Shown: positions 17,358-27,082 of the stretch, piece by piece
Numbering within the stretch: position 1 is the stretch's first letter
Layout: each line of letters starts with the position of its first letter
Assembly (NCBI RefSeq): GCF_018613065.1
Contig: NZ_JAGGQW010000022.1
Location: 50,856 to 114,855, forward strand
Direction: 5' to 3'
DNA: 64,000 bases
Origin: Bacillus sp. ISL-7
Lineage (GTDB): Bacteria; Bacillota; Bacilli; Bacillales_B; DSM-18226
Position numbers and translations under genes: made by a program
Notes under the pieces: model-generated
Told to the model about the DNA's origin: nothing
The model's input: the letters and a program-made list of their open reading frames with translations, nothing else
Database searches by the model: none

Positions 17358-18572
17358 TTATTGGTTTAGTTTTATTTCTTCTGTTCGTTTTTCGCCGTAG
17401 ATGCCCTTTGACTCGATAAATCTCTGGATTCTTTTCAGAGCTTCTTGCAGCTGTGGCATGGAGGCTGCGTAGGAGCAGCGAATATAACCTTCTCCACTTT
17501 CTCCAAACACATTGCCGGGCACGACTGCGACCTTTTCCTTCATCAGTAGTTCTTCGGCGAATTGTTCGGAACTGAGGCCAGTTGCTTTGATAGAAGGGAA
17601 GACATAAAAGGCTCCCCCAGGTGTGTGACAGTCCAAGCCGATTTTATTCAAGGTATGGACGACATAGTTCCGTCTCATTCGATAGCTTCGTTTCATTGCT
17701 TCTACTTCATGAAAAGTATTCCTTAGTGCTTCAATAGCGCCGTATTGGAGCATGGTCGGAGCACACATCGTTGTATATTGAAAAATTTTCAACATGACCT
17801 CCACAAATTCCTTAGGGGCAGCGAGCATGCCTAATCTCCAGCCGGTCATCGCAAAGCCTTTTGAGAATCCGTTGATTAAAATCGTCCGCTCGTACATGCC
17901 TTCAATCGTTGCAAAGCTTGTATACGTTTCTTCATAGGTTAATTCTGCATAGATCTCGTCGGAAATAACAATTAAATCATGTTTTTCAACAATTGCGGCA
18001 ATTTCCTTCAGTTCTTCTTTGTTTAGGGTACTGCCCGTTGGATTATTGGGTGAGCAAAACAAAATGGCTTTCGTTTTTTCTGTAATTGCCCCTTCTAACT
18101 GCTTGGGTGTTAATTTAAAACCATTTGCAGGAGAGGTAGAAATGGCGATTGGTGTCCCGCCGGCAATCGAAACCAAGGGAGCATAAGAAACAAACGCTGG
18201 TTCAACAATCAGTACCTCATCACCCTGGTTTAGAATGGCGCGAAAGGCTAGGTCGATTGCCTGGCTTGCTCCGACAGTGACGATAATTTGGTTTGTTGGA
18301 TCATAATTGACTGCAAATCTTGTTCCAAGATAATTAGAGATCTCCTGCCGTAATTCTAGTAAGCCAGGATTCGCGGTATATGCCGTATTGCCTTGTTCCA
18401 GCGATAAAATGGCGGCCTCTCTAATGTTCCAAGGCGTAATGAAGTCTGGTTCGCCAACACCTAAAGAAATCACGTCTTTCATACCGGCAGCTAAATCGAA
18501 GAATTTTCTGATCCCAGATGGCTGTAATTCCCTAGCAGTTTCAGATATATAGTGGGAGTAATCTTTTCTCAT
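17358..18572 (-). CDS. alaT: PLP-dependent alanine-type aminotransferase (AlaT/YugH-like)
   Basis: A 404-residue fold-type I aminotransferase. Visible are the GVGEPDF N-terminal motif, NNPTGS near residue 175, SDEIYAELTY near residue 205, the PLP lysine in FSKGFAMTGWRLG near residue 235 and the substrate-carboxylate Arg in YIRCSYA near residue 372. Family members transfer the amino group between alanine or related amino acids and 2-oxoglutarate. The gene overlaps the upstream Lrp-type regulator by 4 bp (ATGA), the arrangement of yugG-yugH (alaR-alaT) in B. subtilis, which supports the AlaT name over PatA. The substrate is inferred from that synteny. Confidence 0.85.
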   Translation of the reverse strand: MRKDYSHYISETARELQPSGIRKFFDLAAGMKDVISLGVGEPDFITPWNIREAAILSLEQGNTAYTANPGLLELRQEISNYLGTRFAVNYDPTNQIIVTVGASQAIDLAFRAILNQGDEVLIVEPAFVSYAPLVSIAGGTPIAISTSPANGFKLTPKQLEGAITEKTKAILFCSPNNPTGSTLNKEELKEIAAIVEKHDLIVISDEIYAELTYEETYTSFATIEGMYERTILINGFSKGFAMTGWRLGMLAAPKEFVEVMLKIFQYTTMCAPTMLQYGAIEALRNTFHEVEAMKRSYRMRRNYVVHTLNKIGLDCHTPGGAFYVFPSIKATGLSSEQFAEELLMKEKVAVVPGNVFGESGEGYIRCSYAASMPQLQEALKRIQRFIESKGIYGEKRTEEIKLNQ

Positions 18573-19072
18573 GGTGTAATCACCATTCTCCTGTCTTTCT
18601 CATCGCCGCCGCCAAAAATCACCCCATCATGTTTGTATTTTTTTAGCATGAAATGGGTTGTGGTTGAAATGACATTATCAATCGTTGATAGTTTTTCCGA
18701 TACAAAGGACGCGATTTGATTCATGGTTTGACCTTCAATGGTGATCGATAAATCGTAGGCACCACTCATGAGGTAAAGAGATGTTACCTCTGGAAAACGA
18801 TAAATTCTTTCGGCGACCTCATCGAATCCAACTCCGCGCTTCGGTGTTACTTTAACATCGATCATCGCAATGATATTCTCCTGCCCCTCGACTTTGCTCC
18901 AATCGATTAAGGCCGGGTAACTGACAATTACTTTTTCTTCTTCTAATTTTTTGATGGTGTTTCTTACGGTTTCTTCGCTGCTCATCACCATTAGGGCGAT
19001 TGTTTCTTCTGAGATTTTGTGATTTTCTTCGATGAGTCTTAAAATTTCGAGTTCTTCATTACTTAATTTCAT
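18569..19072 (-). CDS. alaR: Lrp/AsnC-family transcriptional regulator (AlaR/YugG-like)
   Basis: A 167-residue regulator. Residues 1-60 form the winged helix-turn-helix (LSNEELEILRLIEENHKISEE at the start), and residues 65-150 form the RAM/ASNC ligand domain with the VTSLYLMSGAYDLSITIEG core. Lrp-type proteins form octamers and sense amino acids. It is co-transcribed with and translationally coupled to the aminotransferase, so alanine-responsive control of that operon is likely. The ATG at 19072 follows a GGAGG on the minus strand. Confidence 0.85.
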   Translation of the reverse strand: MKLSNEELEILRLIEENHKISEETIALMVMSSEETVRNTIKKLEEEKVIVSYPALIDWSKVEGQENIIAMIDVKVTPKRGVGFDEVAERIYRFPEVTSLYLMSGAYDLSITIEGQTMNQIASFVSEKLSTIDNVISTTTHFMLKKYKHDGVIFGGGDEKDRRMVITP

Positions 19073-19567
19073 CGGGTGCCTCCTGATTTGTATTTCATAT
19101 TATTGATTTTATAGGAGGAAGCTTTTTAACTCAAATGAAAGTGGAGTGATTATTCAATTTTTTTTTGACAATTAGCCTGAGCAAATGAACCTTTGGAGAA
19201 GGTAACTAGTTATATAGGACTATCTAATAACTGGTTTATATTTGCTCGATTTTTCTTAAGAATCTGCTTTAAAAATTATACCGCTTTCCACTTTAACCTG
19301 GTGAAATTTGTGGAAGAGTCTGTAATGCTAGGTATTTGCATTAGGCAGATTCAGCTACAATTCGGGTTCCTTTTTGTTAATTTTATGTAAAATTTTGTAG
19401 ATTCTAGAAATATATAGAATAATGACAAATTTGAATATAAAATAATGGTAGTAAAATATTTACTAATGGAAAGTGAGGGAGAGTCAGGAGCTGTAGGAGT
19501 TTTACAGCTTAGTAGTCTGCGTGTGATTTTCAAAGATTAGTAATCTAAATTTGGAGGGAATTTATCT
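19073..19567. other. 495-bp intergenic region ahead of the phosphate island
   Basis: No convincing gene. A 65-codon frame at 19193-19390 has no ribosome-binding site. The region holds the inverted PhoP-like boxes (19375-19401) and AT-rich promoter sequence. A short hairpin, AGCTGTA/TACAGCT, lies near 19489-19509. Confidence 0.6.
19375..19401 (-). promoter_or_regulatory. PhoP-box-like triple repeat (minus strand)
   Basis: On the plus strand TGTTAA 19375, TGTAAA 19386 and TGTAGA 19396 are spaced 11 and 10 bases. Read on the minus strand these are TCTACA, TTTACA and TTAACA, matching the TT(A/T/C)ACA PhoP repeat. They point away from the 5'-nucleotidase gene that starts at 19568. Confidence 0.6.
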
Positions 19568-22186
19568 GTGACTAAATTAGTAAACAGGTCGAAAAAGTGG
19601 ATTAGCTTAGCATTGACTGCTATTTTGCTGTTAGCGATTGTGTTACCGTCTGGTGTAAGCGCGGCTGCAGAGCCTGTATCATTGACGAAGTGGGATTTCA
19701 GTAAGGGTAATCTAGTAGTTACCTCAGGAACAGCTGCGAACTTGGACAAAACATTGTCTGTAAACGGGTTGAATAAAGCTGCAGCAAGCATCTTAAACAC
19801 AAAATATAAGCCAGCAATTGATGCGAAGAAAGCTAAAGCTACTGTAGTTGGTACAGCAGCAGTTGATTTAGTAGGTGGAAATCCTGCACGTACTGGGGAA
19901 ACAAACCTAGGTAACTTCGTTGCTGACGGTATGCTTGCAAAAGCAAAAACAATCAACCCTAACACTGTTATTGCCTTTCAAAATGGCGGCGGAGTTCGGA
20001 AAACTCTTCGTGCAGGAAACATTACATTAGCTGATGTATTTAAAGTATTACCATTCGGAACCACATTAGGAATCATGGACCTAAAAGGTGAAGAAATCAA
20101 AGCAGCTCTTGAGTACAGTGTGAAGGATGCACCAGCTGCATTTAGCGGGTTCTTGCAAGTTTCAGGCTTGAAATTCTCTTACGACCCTACTAAACCAGTC
20201 GGTGGAAAAGTTCAAACCATTGAAGTAAAAGGTCAAGATGGTACATACACAGCACTAGACCTTACTAAGAACTATTCTGTTGCTACAAACATCTTTACTT
20301 CTAAAGGCAGCAACGGTTACACAGTGTTTGCTAAAGCTTACGCAGAAGGCCGTGTAAGTGTGCCAGGCTTTGTGGATTGGGAAATGTTCAGAGACTATAT
20401 TGAAGCGCAGCCAAACAAAACGGTTAATGCTCAAGTTGAAGGACGGATCACAATCGCAGAACCAAAATTCACTTTGAATTTAATGCACACAAATGACACC
20501 CATGCAAACCTTGATAATGTGGCGAAAAAAATGACCGCGATTAAGTCGGTCCGTGCCACAAAACCTGCAGCATTATTACTTGATGCTGGAGACGTGTTCT
20601 CTGGAACATTGTATTTTAATGAGTATAAAGGATTAGCAGATTTAGAGTTTATGGAACTAGCAGGTTATGATGCAATGACATTTGGTAACCATGAGTTCGA
20701 TATGGGTACCAAAGTATTATCAAACTTTGTAAAAGAAGCAGATTTCCCGTTTGTAAGTTCAAACGTAAACTTTACAAATGATGCAAATTTACAATCCCGT
20801 TTCCATAACGATGTAACAACTGCTAGACCATTGGGCGGCGAAATTTACAACGCCATAATCAAAGTTGTAAATGGTGAAAAAATCGGTATTTTTGGTTTAA
20901 CAACAGCTGAGACTCCAACTATTTCTAGTCCAGGAGCAGGTGTTACTTTCGAAGATTATATCCAAGAGGCACAAAAATCTGTTTATGCCCTAAAAGCACA
21001 AGGCGTTAACAAAATTATTGCTTTAACACACATTGGTTTTGATGACTCACCAGTATGGGACAATGACAAAGTATTAGCTGGGGCTGTTGAAGGAATCGAC
21101 GTCATTGTTGGAGGTCACTCTCATACTAAGCTAGATGCTCCTTTCTTTGATACATCAGGCGTTGAGCCAACAGCTATCGTTTCAGCCAACGAATACAACA
21201 AGTACCTCGGAACATTGGATGTTACATTTGATGCGGCAGGTAAAGTAATCGTTCCTGAAACAACTGGCAAACTTCTTGACATTGCTACGTTCGCGGAAGA
21301 TGCAGCTATAGCAAACATCTTAAATACAAAATATAGGCCAGCAATTGATGCGAAGAAAGCTACTATCGTTGGTACAGCAGCTGTTACATTAGAGGGTGGG
21401 AATCCTCTTGCACGTACAATAGAAACTAACCTTGGTAACTTTGTTGCTGACGGTATGCTTGCAAAAGCAAAAACAATCAATCCTAACACGTTGATTGCCC
21501 TGCAAAATGGTGGCGGAGTTCGGACAACTCTTCCTGCTGGAAACATTACATTAGCAGATGTATTTAAAGTATTACCATTCGGTAACGCTTTAGGAATCAT
21601 GGACTTAAAAGGTGATGAAATTAAAGCTGCCCTTGAGTACAGTGTGAAGGATGCTCCAGTTGCATTTGGTGGATTCTTACAAGTTTCAGGGTTGAAATTC
21701 ACTTATGACAGCACGAAACCAGTCGGTCAAAAAGTTCAAACAATTGAAGTGAAAAGTCAAGATGGAAGCTATACTGCTCTAGACCTTACTAAAAACTATT
21801 TTGTTGCAACCAACATTTTTACTGCTAAAGGTGGAGACGGATTCTCAATGTTTGCTAAAGCTTACGGAGAGGGACGTGTAAGTGAGCCTGGCTTTGTGGA
21901 TTGGGAAATGTTTAGAGACTTTATTGAAGCACAGCCAAATAAAACGGTTACTGCAAAAGTTGAAGGACGTATTGTAAACGTAGCTCCACAAGTAGTTCCA
22001 GCAGCAACATTCAGCGGAACAGAAGCCAGCCCGAAGATATACACTGGAAATGTTATTGTTGATGTAACAGATGTTACAAAACTTGAATACGCAACAGTAA
22101 AAGGCAACCTTATCTTAAGAGGTGGCACTAATGTTGAGTTATCAACTGTAACAGTTGAAGGCGACACAATCTTTGAAGATAATTAA
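19568..22186 (+). CDS. Secreted 5'-nucleotidase with duplicated C-terminal domain
   Basis: An 872-residue exported protein; the signal peptide spans residues 1 to about 34. Order of domains: a first 5'-nucleotidase C-terminal (substrate-binding) domain at about 74-298, a metallophosphatase domain at about 300-560 (HTNDTHANLD, DAGDVFSG, GNHEFD, GGHSHT), a second C-terminal domain at about 580-805, and a short tail. Normal family order is phosphatase then C-domain, so the front copy is extra. The two copies share long identical runs (ETNLGNFVADGMLAKAKTINPNT). The enzyme would release phosphate from extracellular nucleotides. The GTG start has GGAGGG 9 bases upstream. It is followed by a nuclease that could supply its substrates. 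Confidence 0.85.
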   Translation: MTKLVNRSKKWISLALTAILLLAIVLPSGVSAAAEPVSLTKWDFSKGNLVVTSGTAANLDKTLSVNGLNKAAASILNTKYKPAIDAKKAKATVVGTAAVDLVGGNPARTGETNLGNFVADGMLAKAKTINPNTVIAFQNGGGVRKTLRAGNITLADVFKVLPFGTTLGIMDLKGEEIKAALEYSVKDAPAAFSGFLQVSGLKFSYDPTKPVGGKVQTIEVKGQDGTYTALDLTKNYSVATNIFTSKGSNGYTVFAKAYAEGRVSVPGFVDWEMFRDYIEAQPNKTVNAQVEGRITIAEPKFTLNLMHTNDTHANLDNVAKKMTAIKSVRATKPAALLLDAGDVFSGTLYFNEYKGLADLEFMELAGYDAMTFGNHEFDMGTKVLSNFVKEADFPFVSSNVNFTNDANLQSRFHNDVTTARPLGGEIYNAIIKVVNGEKIGIFGLTTAETPTISSPGAGVTFEDYIQEAQKSVYALKAQGVNKIIALTHIGFDDSPVWDNDKVLAGAVEGIDVIVGGHSHTKLDAPFFDTSGVEPTAIVSANEYNKYLGTLDVTFDAAGKVIVPETTGKLLDIATFAEDAAIANILNTKYRPAIDAKKATIVGTAAVTLEGGNPLARTIETNLGNFVADGMLAKAKTINPNTLIALQNGGGVRTTLPAGNITLADVFKVLPFGNALGIMDLKGDEIKAALEYSVKDAPVAFGGFLQVSGLKFTYDSTKPVGQKVQTIEVKSQDGSYTALDLTKNYFVATNIFTAKGGDGFSMFAKAYGEGRVSEPGFVDWEMFRDFIEAQPNKTVTAKVEGRIVNVAPQVVPAATFSGTEASPKIYTGNVIVDVTDVTKLEYATVKGNLILRGGTNVELSTVTVEGDTIFEDN
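19785..21980. repeat. Direct duplication of about 670 bp within the nucleotidase gene
   Basis: About 19785-20455 and 21308-21980 encode the same domain and stay highly similar in DNA, for example shared runs around 19930-19970 and 21440-21480. They are separated by the phosphatase domain. Confidence 0.85.
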
Positions 22187-22190
22187 TTAG

Positions 22191-22224
22191 TAAATTCCTC
22201 CAGTGATACTGCTGGAGGAATTTA
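22191..22224 (+). terminator. Hairpin between nucleotidase and nuclease genes
   Basis: TAAATTCCTCCAG and CTGGAGGAATTTA form a perfect 13-bp stem. No T-run follows, so it may be a leaky terminator or an RNA-stabilising element, allowing read-through into the nuclease gene. Confidence 0.6.
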
Positions 22225-22280
22225 CAACTATTAAAAAAAGATCCAAATAATCACCGAACTCATTCAGGAGGTGCGAGGAT

Positions 22281-25200
22281 TTGTCTAGAAAAAATAAGAA
22301 GAAATTAAATATTATACTTGTGGCAATCATGTTTATCAGTATAGTATTACCAAATTTTTCTATTAACTCTGCCACCGCAGCCACCGCAGCCACTGACCTA
22401 TTTATTTCTGAATATATTGAAGGCACCAGCTTTAACAAGGCACTTGAGCTCTACAATGGGACAGGCGCTGCTGTTAAATTAAGTGAATATTCACTTGAAA
22501 ATTATAGTAATGGTGCGACTACAACCACTTTTAAAATGTCTTTATCCTCAGATCCGTCTGCAACACTTGCAAGTGGATCAACATTTGTCATTTCTCGTAG
22601 TGATGCGGATGCGGCTATCGTCGCAAAGGCAAACTTATTAGATGCTGGTAAAACCATTATCAACTGGAATGGTGATGATGCGGTTGTTTTAAAACATAAC
22701 GGGACCATTATTGATGTTATCGGTCAGGTAGGAATTGATCCTGGTACTGCTTGGGGAACAACTGTCAAAACATTGGACCAAACGATCGTCCGCAAAAGTT
22801 CCGTTACAGCTGGCGATAGTAACCCAAATGACGCATTTGATCCAGTAACTGAATGGGATAGCTTGGGTGTTAATGTGTTTACAAACCTTGGCAGCCACAC
22901 AATGGATGGTGAGTCTACTCCAGTAGAAACAAAGGTTGCCAACGTAACAACTTCACCTGCTGCAGGTGCAGTGGCAGCTGGAACAAAAGTATCTTTAGCA
23001 ACAGCGACCGCAGACGCTAAAATTCACTACACAACTGATGGCACTACACCAACAGCAGCAAGCATTGAATACACAGCACCAATAGATATTAGTGCAGACA
23101 AGACAATCAAAGCAATTGCTGTAAAAGCCAACTTAGAAAACAGTGATGTCGCAACGTTTGCTTATACAGTTCTACAAGCAAGTACCATTGCTGAAGTTAG
23201 AACAGCTGCGTTACAATCAAACGTTCAAACTAGCGGTGTAGTTACCGCTGTACTAGGCAGAGCAATTTATTTCCAAGATGCTACGGCTGGAATTGTTGCT
23301 TACACACCGACTAATAGCACAACGATTCTACCAGGCGATAAAATCACTGTATCTGGTAAATTAACGGAATTTTCTACGTTGCTTGAAATTGAAGCCAATC
23401 ATGAAAATATTATTGTTACTGGGAAAGAAGCAGTTCCTGCAGCAGAAGTGTTAACCGCGGTTCAGTTACAAGAAAGCAAAGAAGCAAAACTAGTAACAGT
23501 AAAAAATGTAACATTAGGGGCATTTTCTAGTGGAAACTACACAGTAACTGATGTGGATGGAACAAGCTTCCAAGTTCGTCCACCAAGTTCAACCATGTTA
23601 ACTACAGGTACAACTTATGAAGCGATTACCGGAGTTCTTAGTGCATTTAATGGTGTCTATCAATTAATTCCACGGAACGAAGGCGATATTTTACTAGATT
23701 CAAGCATCGTACAAGCTGTTATTGCTACTCCAGGTGCCGGATTGGTAAATACAGGAACATTAGTAACCTTAGCAACAGGTACAGCTGGGGCAACGATTCA
23801 CTATACCCTTGATGGCAGTGAACCAACCACAACTAGCCCAGCGTTTATACAGCCAATTGTTATTAGTAAGGCAACAACGATTAAAGCTGTGGCAGTCAAA
23901 GAAGGAATGACAAATAGTGCGGTTGCGACCTTTAATTATATCATTCAAGACGGCCCAATTCATATCTATGATATCCAAGGCAAATCACACAACTCGCTAT
24001 TAAACGGTAAAACAGTATCGGATGTAGAAGGTGTCGTTACTTATATTGATGGAACAAGCCGCTTCTTCATCCAAGACTTAGTGGGTGACGGCGATAATAG
24101 TACATCAGACGGGATCTTGGTATTTAAAACAGCACATGGTGTATCCATTGGTGACCTTGTGAAAGTATCAGGAAAAGTAACCGAATTCTACGGCGAAGGT
24201 TTCGCGGAGAAAACAACTACTGACTTAACGATTACAGAAATCGAAGCTGCAACGATTACTAAAATTGGAACAGCTCCAGTACCAGCACCAATCAAACTTG
24301 GTGTAGATCGCATTGCTCCAACAGAAATCATTGATAATGACCAATTTGCAGCCTTTGATCCTGAGGAAGATGCAATTGATTTCTGGGAAAGCATTGAAGG
24401 TATGTATGCACAAGTAGACGACGGGAAAGTTATTGCGCTGCAAAAAGACGGATTAGTTTGGGTTGTTCCTGGAACATATCCAACCAACGTGAATCCTGGC
24501 GGTTTACGTATTACAGCAACTGACACGAATCCCGACCGAATTGGGGTTGATGTAAGAAATGGCTCAACAGCCAATAAATCCTACCGTGCAAAAATGGGCG
24601 ACTATTTTAGGGGAGCAATTAAGGGTGTTGTGAACTACGGTTACAGCAACTATAAATTGATGGCTCAAGAATCAAGTCTTCCAACGTTAACAGAAACACC
24701 AATCGTTCGTCCAGCTACAAAAATTACACCAGCAACAGACAAGGTAACAATTGGAACGTATAACGTTGAGAACTTCTCTACCGCTACTCCAGATGCAAAG
24801 GTAACAAAAATTGCCGATGCGATTGTCACAAAGATGAAAAATCCTGACATTATCGGCTTAAATGAAGTCCAAGATAACAATGGTGAAACCGATAATGGTT
24901 CGGTAGATGGTGCACAAAGTGCGCAAAAAATTATTGACAAGGTCGTCGCTCTCGGTGGACCAACCTATGTTTATACTGAGATCACACCAGTCAATAATCA
25001 AGATGGCGGGGCACCAGGCGGGAACATTCGTGTCGCCTTCCTCTACAATCAAGATCGCGTTTCTTTAACTGCAGGAGCACCAAAAGGAACTTCGACACAA
25101 GCAGTCGGCTTTGAAAATGGGAAACTGACATTAAACCCGGGACGGATTGATCCAACAAATGCCGCGTTTAATTCAAGCCGTAAACCACTGGCTGCTCAAT

Positions 25201-27029
25201 TTGATTTCCAAGGCCAAAGTGTGATTGTGGTAGCCAACCATTTCAACTCTAAGGGTGGAGATTCGCCGCTATTCGGGAAAACTCAGCCGCCAGTATTAAG
25301 CAGTGAAGTTCAACGTCATAAGATTGCGACGATTGTTAATAACTTCGTTAAAGATGTAAAAGCAAAAGATGCAAACGCAAACGTTGTTTTACTAGGAGAT
25401 TTTAATGATTTTGAATTCACGAAAACGCTAGAAATAGCAAAAGGGAATGAATTGACCAATATGGTTGACTTTGTTCCTGAAAATGAGCGTTATAATTACT
25501 CTTACCAAGGGAATGCACAAGAACTAGACCAAATCTTAGTGTCCAACAATATGGCAGCTAATACAACGGTCGATATCTTGCACATAAACTCTGGCTTCAT
25601 GGAAGAGCATGGCCGTGCAAGTGACCATGACCCATTGATTATTCAAACGCAATTAAAGGCTGCGGAAGTCTTACCACCAGTGACACCACCAGAATCAACA
25701 AAGGTATACAACTTAAACGGATTCAAAACGAAGAAGTTAACGGTAAACAATGTGGGTGCTGACATTACTGTAAGTGCAAACTCTATCATTACAGAAGGTA
25801 TTGTCATAAAAGGTTCTTACGCGAAGCTTTCTGGCGAAGGCTTAAAGACTACTACGGTCATTCTTAGCCCAACCGCACCAGGTGCAGTTATTGATCTTGG
25901 CGGCTTAGTGGTAAAAGAAGTAGTCATTGATAATGCGAATATCAGTCAAATTAGAGGAGTCGAGCAGGTTCAAGAATGGACAGTGAAAGACGGCGCCGAT
26001 ACATCTGCCATTAAATTCACAAATGCGAGCGGAGTGGTTCTTCCTTCTCCAATCGCATCACCACCAAAAGTGAATCATGCGCCGGTAGTTTCTAAAGCCT
26101 TGCCAAATGTTTCAGTTCAAGTCGGCACACCAGTTTCAGTGAATTTAAGCGGCTATTTTGCTGACCCAGATGGCGATGCTTTAACGTACACATCAACTGC
26201 TGGTAGAGTTCAAGGATCATCGTTAACAATTCAAACTCCACTAGAAGGTACTGTCAATGTGACTGTAACCGCAAATGATGGAACAAAAACAGTTAATGCA
26301 ACATTTACGATAACGGTAACGGCTGTACCAGCTAATACTGTGGAAGCTTATTACCAAGCAGTCGCTGGAAAAACAGGTGCTGAACTGAAGCTTTCTTTAC
26401 ACAATATCATTAAAACACAAACAAAATTAACGTATGCGCAAGTAACAGAAGCGTTAAAGAAAACCGATGAAGATCCAAACAATCCAAACAACGTCATCCT
26501 GCTTTATACGAACCGTTCGCAAGCTAAAACTACGTTTGGTTCAAGTGTAAACGATTGGAATCGTGAGCATGTTTGGGCAAAATCTCATGGTGATTTTGGA
26601 ACAAGCGTTGGACCTGGAACGGATATCCACCATTTACGACCAACTGACGCATCTGTAAATAGTACACGCGGACATTTGGATTTTGATAACGGTGGTAACC
26701 CTCAAGGTGAATGTGCCGAATGTTTTTATGATAGTGATTCATTTGAGCCGCCTAATCGCGTAAAGGGTGATATTGCTAGAATGCTTATGTACATGGATGT
26801 CCGCTACGAAGGTGACGGAGGTGAGCTTAACCTTGAGTTAGCTGACAAAGTGAATACGTACCCAACAGCATTCCATGGCAAGAAATCCGTTCTTCTGCAA
26901 TGGAGCAAAATGGATCCGCCGGATGCGTTTGAAAAGCATCGAAATGATGTCATTGAATCGATTCAAGGCAACCGCAATCCATTCATCGATCACCCAGAAT
27001 GGGCAGAATCTATCTGGCCAGCAAGCTAA
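22281..27029 (+). CDS. Secreted multidomain nuclease (EEP nuclease plus endonuclease I)
   Basis: A 1582-residue exported protein, TTG start with AGGAGGTG 7 bases upstream. Order: signal peptide (1-35), lamin-tail-like domain (about 38-160), chitobiase-C-like beta domain (215-295), OB-fold-like stretch (300-410), a second chitobiase-C-like domain (480-555) and another OB-like stretch. Then come an exonuclease-endonuclease-phosphatase domain (about 820-1120; GTYNVENFS, LNEVQDN, GDFNDFEF, SDHDPL), a cadherin/Ig-like domain (1265-1345) and an endonuclease I domain (1355-1580; WNREHVWAKSHG, HHLRPTD). YhcR and the BsnA/YurI nuclease of B. subtilis carry related pieces separately. It would degrade extracellular DNA/RNA to feed the upstream nucleotidase. 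No wall anchor is seen. Confidence 0.85.
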   Translation: MSRKNKKKLNIILVAIMFISIVLPNFSINSATAATAATDLFISEYIEGTSFNKALELYNGTGAAVKLSEYSLENYSNGATTTTFKMSLSSDPSATLASGSTFVISRSDADAAIVAKANLLDAGKTIINWNGDDAVVLKHNGTIIDVIGQVGIDPGTAWGTTVKTLDQTIVRKSSVTAGDSNPNDAFDPVTEWDSLGVNVFTNLGSHTMDGESTPVETKVANVTTSPAAGAVAAGTKVSLATATADAKIHYTTDGTTPTAASIEYTAPIDISADKTIKAIAVKANLENSDVATFAYTVLQASTIAEVRTAALQSNVQTSGVVTAVLGRAIYFQDATAGIVAYTPTNSTTILPGDKITVSGKLTEFSTLLEIEANHENIIVTGKEAVPAAEVLTAVQLQESKEAKLVTVKNVTLGAFSSGNYTVTDVDGTSFQVRPPSSTMLTTGTTYEAITGVLSAFNGVYQLIPRNEGDILLDSSIVQAVIATPGAGLVNTGTLVTLATGTAGATIHYTLDGSEPTTTSPAFIQPIVISKATTIKAVAVKEGMTNSAVATFNYIIQDGPIHIYDIQGKSHNSLLNGKTVSDVEGVVTYIDGTSRFFIQDLVGDGDNSTSDGILVFKTAHGVSIGDLVKVSGKVTEFYGEGFAEKTTTDLTITEIEAATITKIGTAPVPAPIKLGVDRIAPTEIIDNDQFAAFDPEEDAIDFWESIEGMYAQVDDGKVIALQKDGLVWVVPGTYPTNVNPGGLRITATDTNPDRIGVDVRNGSTANKSYRAKMGDYFRGAIKGVVNYGYSNYKLMAQESSLPTLTETPIVRPATKITPATDKVTIGTYNVENFSTATPDAKVTKIADAIVTKMKNPDIIGLNEVQDNNGETDNGSVDGAQSAQKIIDKVVALGGPTYVYTEITPVNNQDGGAPGGNIRVAFLYNQDRVSLTAGAPKGTSTQAVGFENGKLTLNPGRIDPTNAAFNSSRKPLAAQFDFQGQSVIVVANHFNSKGGDSPLFGKTQPPVLSSEVQRHKIATIVNNFVKDVKAKDANANVVLLGDFNDFEFTKTLEIAKGNELTNMVDFVPENERYNYSYQGNAQELDQILVSNNMAANTTVDILHINSGFMEEHGRASDHDPLIIQTQLKAAEVLPPVTPPESTKVYNLNGFKTKKLTVNNVGADITVSANSIITEGIVIKGSYAKLSGEGLKTTTVILSPTAPGAVIDLGGLVVKEVVIDNANISQIRGVEQVQEWTVKDGADTSAIKFTNASGVVLPSPIASPPKVNHAPVVSKALPNVSVQVGTPVSVNLSGYFADPDGDALTYTSTAGRVQGSSLTIQTPLEGTVNVTVTANDGTKTVNATFTITVTAVPANTVEAYYQAVAGKTGAELKLSLHNIIKTQTKLTYAQVTEALKKTDEDPNNPNNVILLYTNRSQAKTTFGSSVNDWNREHVWAKSHGDFGTSVGPGTDIHHLRPTDASVNSTRGHLDFDNGGNPQGECAECFYDSDSFEPPNRVKGDIARMLMYMDVRYEGDGGELNLELADKVNTYPTAFHGKKSVLLQWSKMDPPDAFEKHRNDVIESIQGNRNPFIDHPEWAESIWPAS

Positions 27030-27030
27030 T

Positions 27031-27082
27031 GAATAAACAAGAAAAAGCATCTGCAATTGCAGATGCTTTTTCTTGTTTATTC
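27031..27082. terminator. Perfect 52-bp palindromic terminator
   Basis: The 26-base left arm (27031-27056) is the exact reverse complement of the right arm (27057-27082), including GCATCTGCAA/TTGCAGATGC at the centre and a CTTTTTCTTG run. It starts one base after the nuclease stop codon. Confidence 0.9.

Noticed and set aside
19193..19390. 65-residue frame before the nucleotidase
   Set aside because: No ribosome-binding site, odd composition, and it overlaps the inverted PhoP-like boxes.
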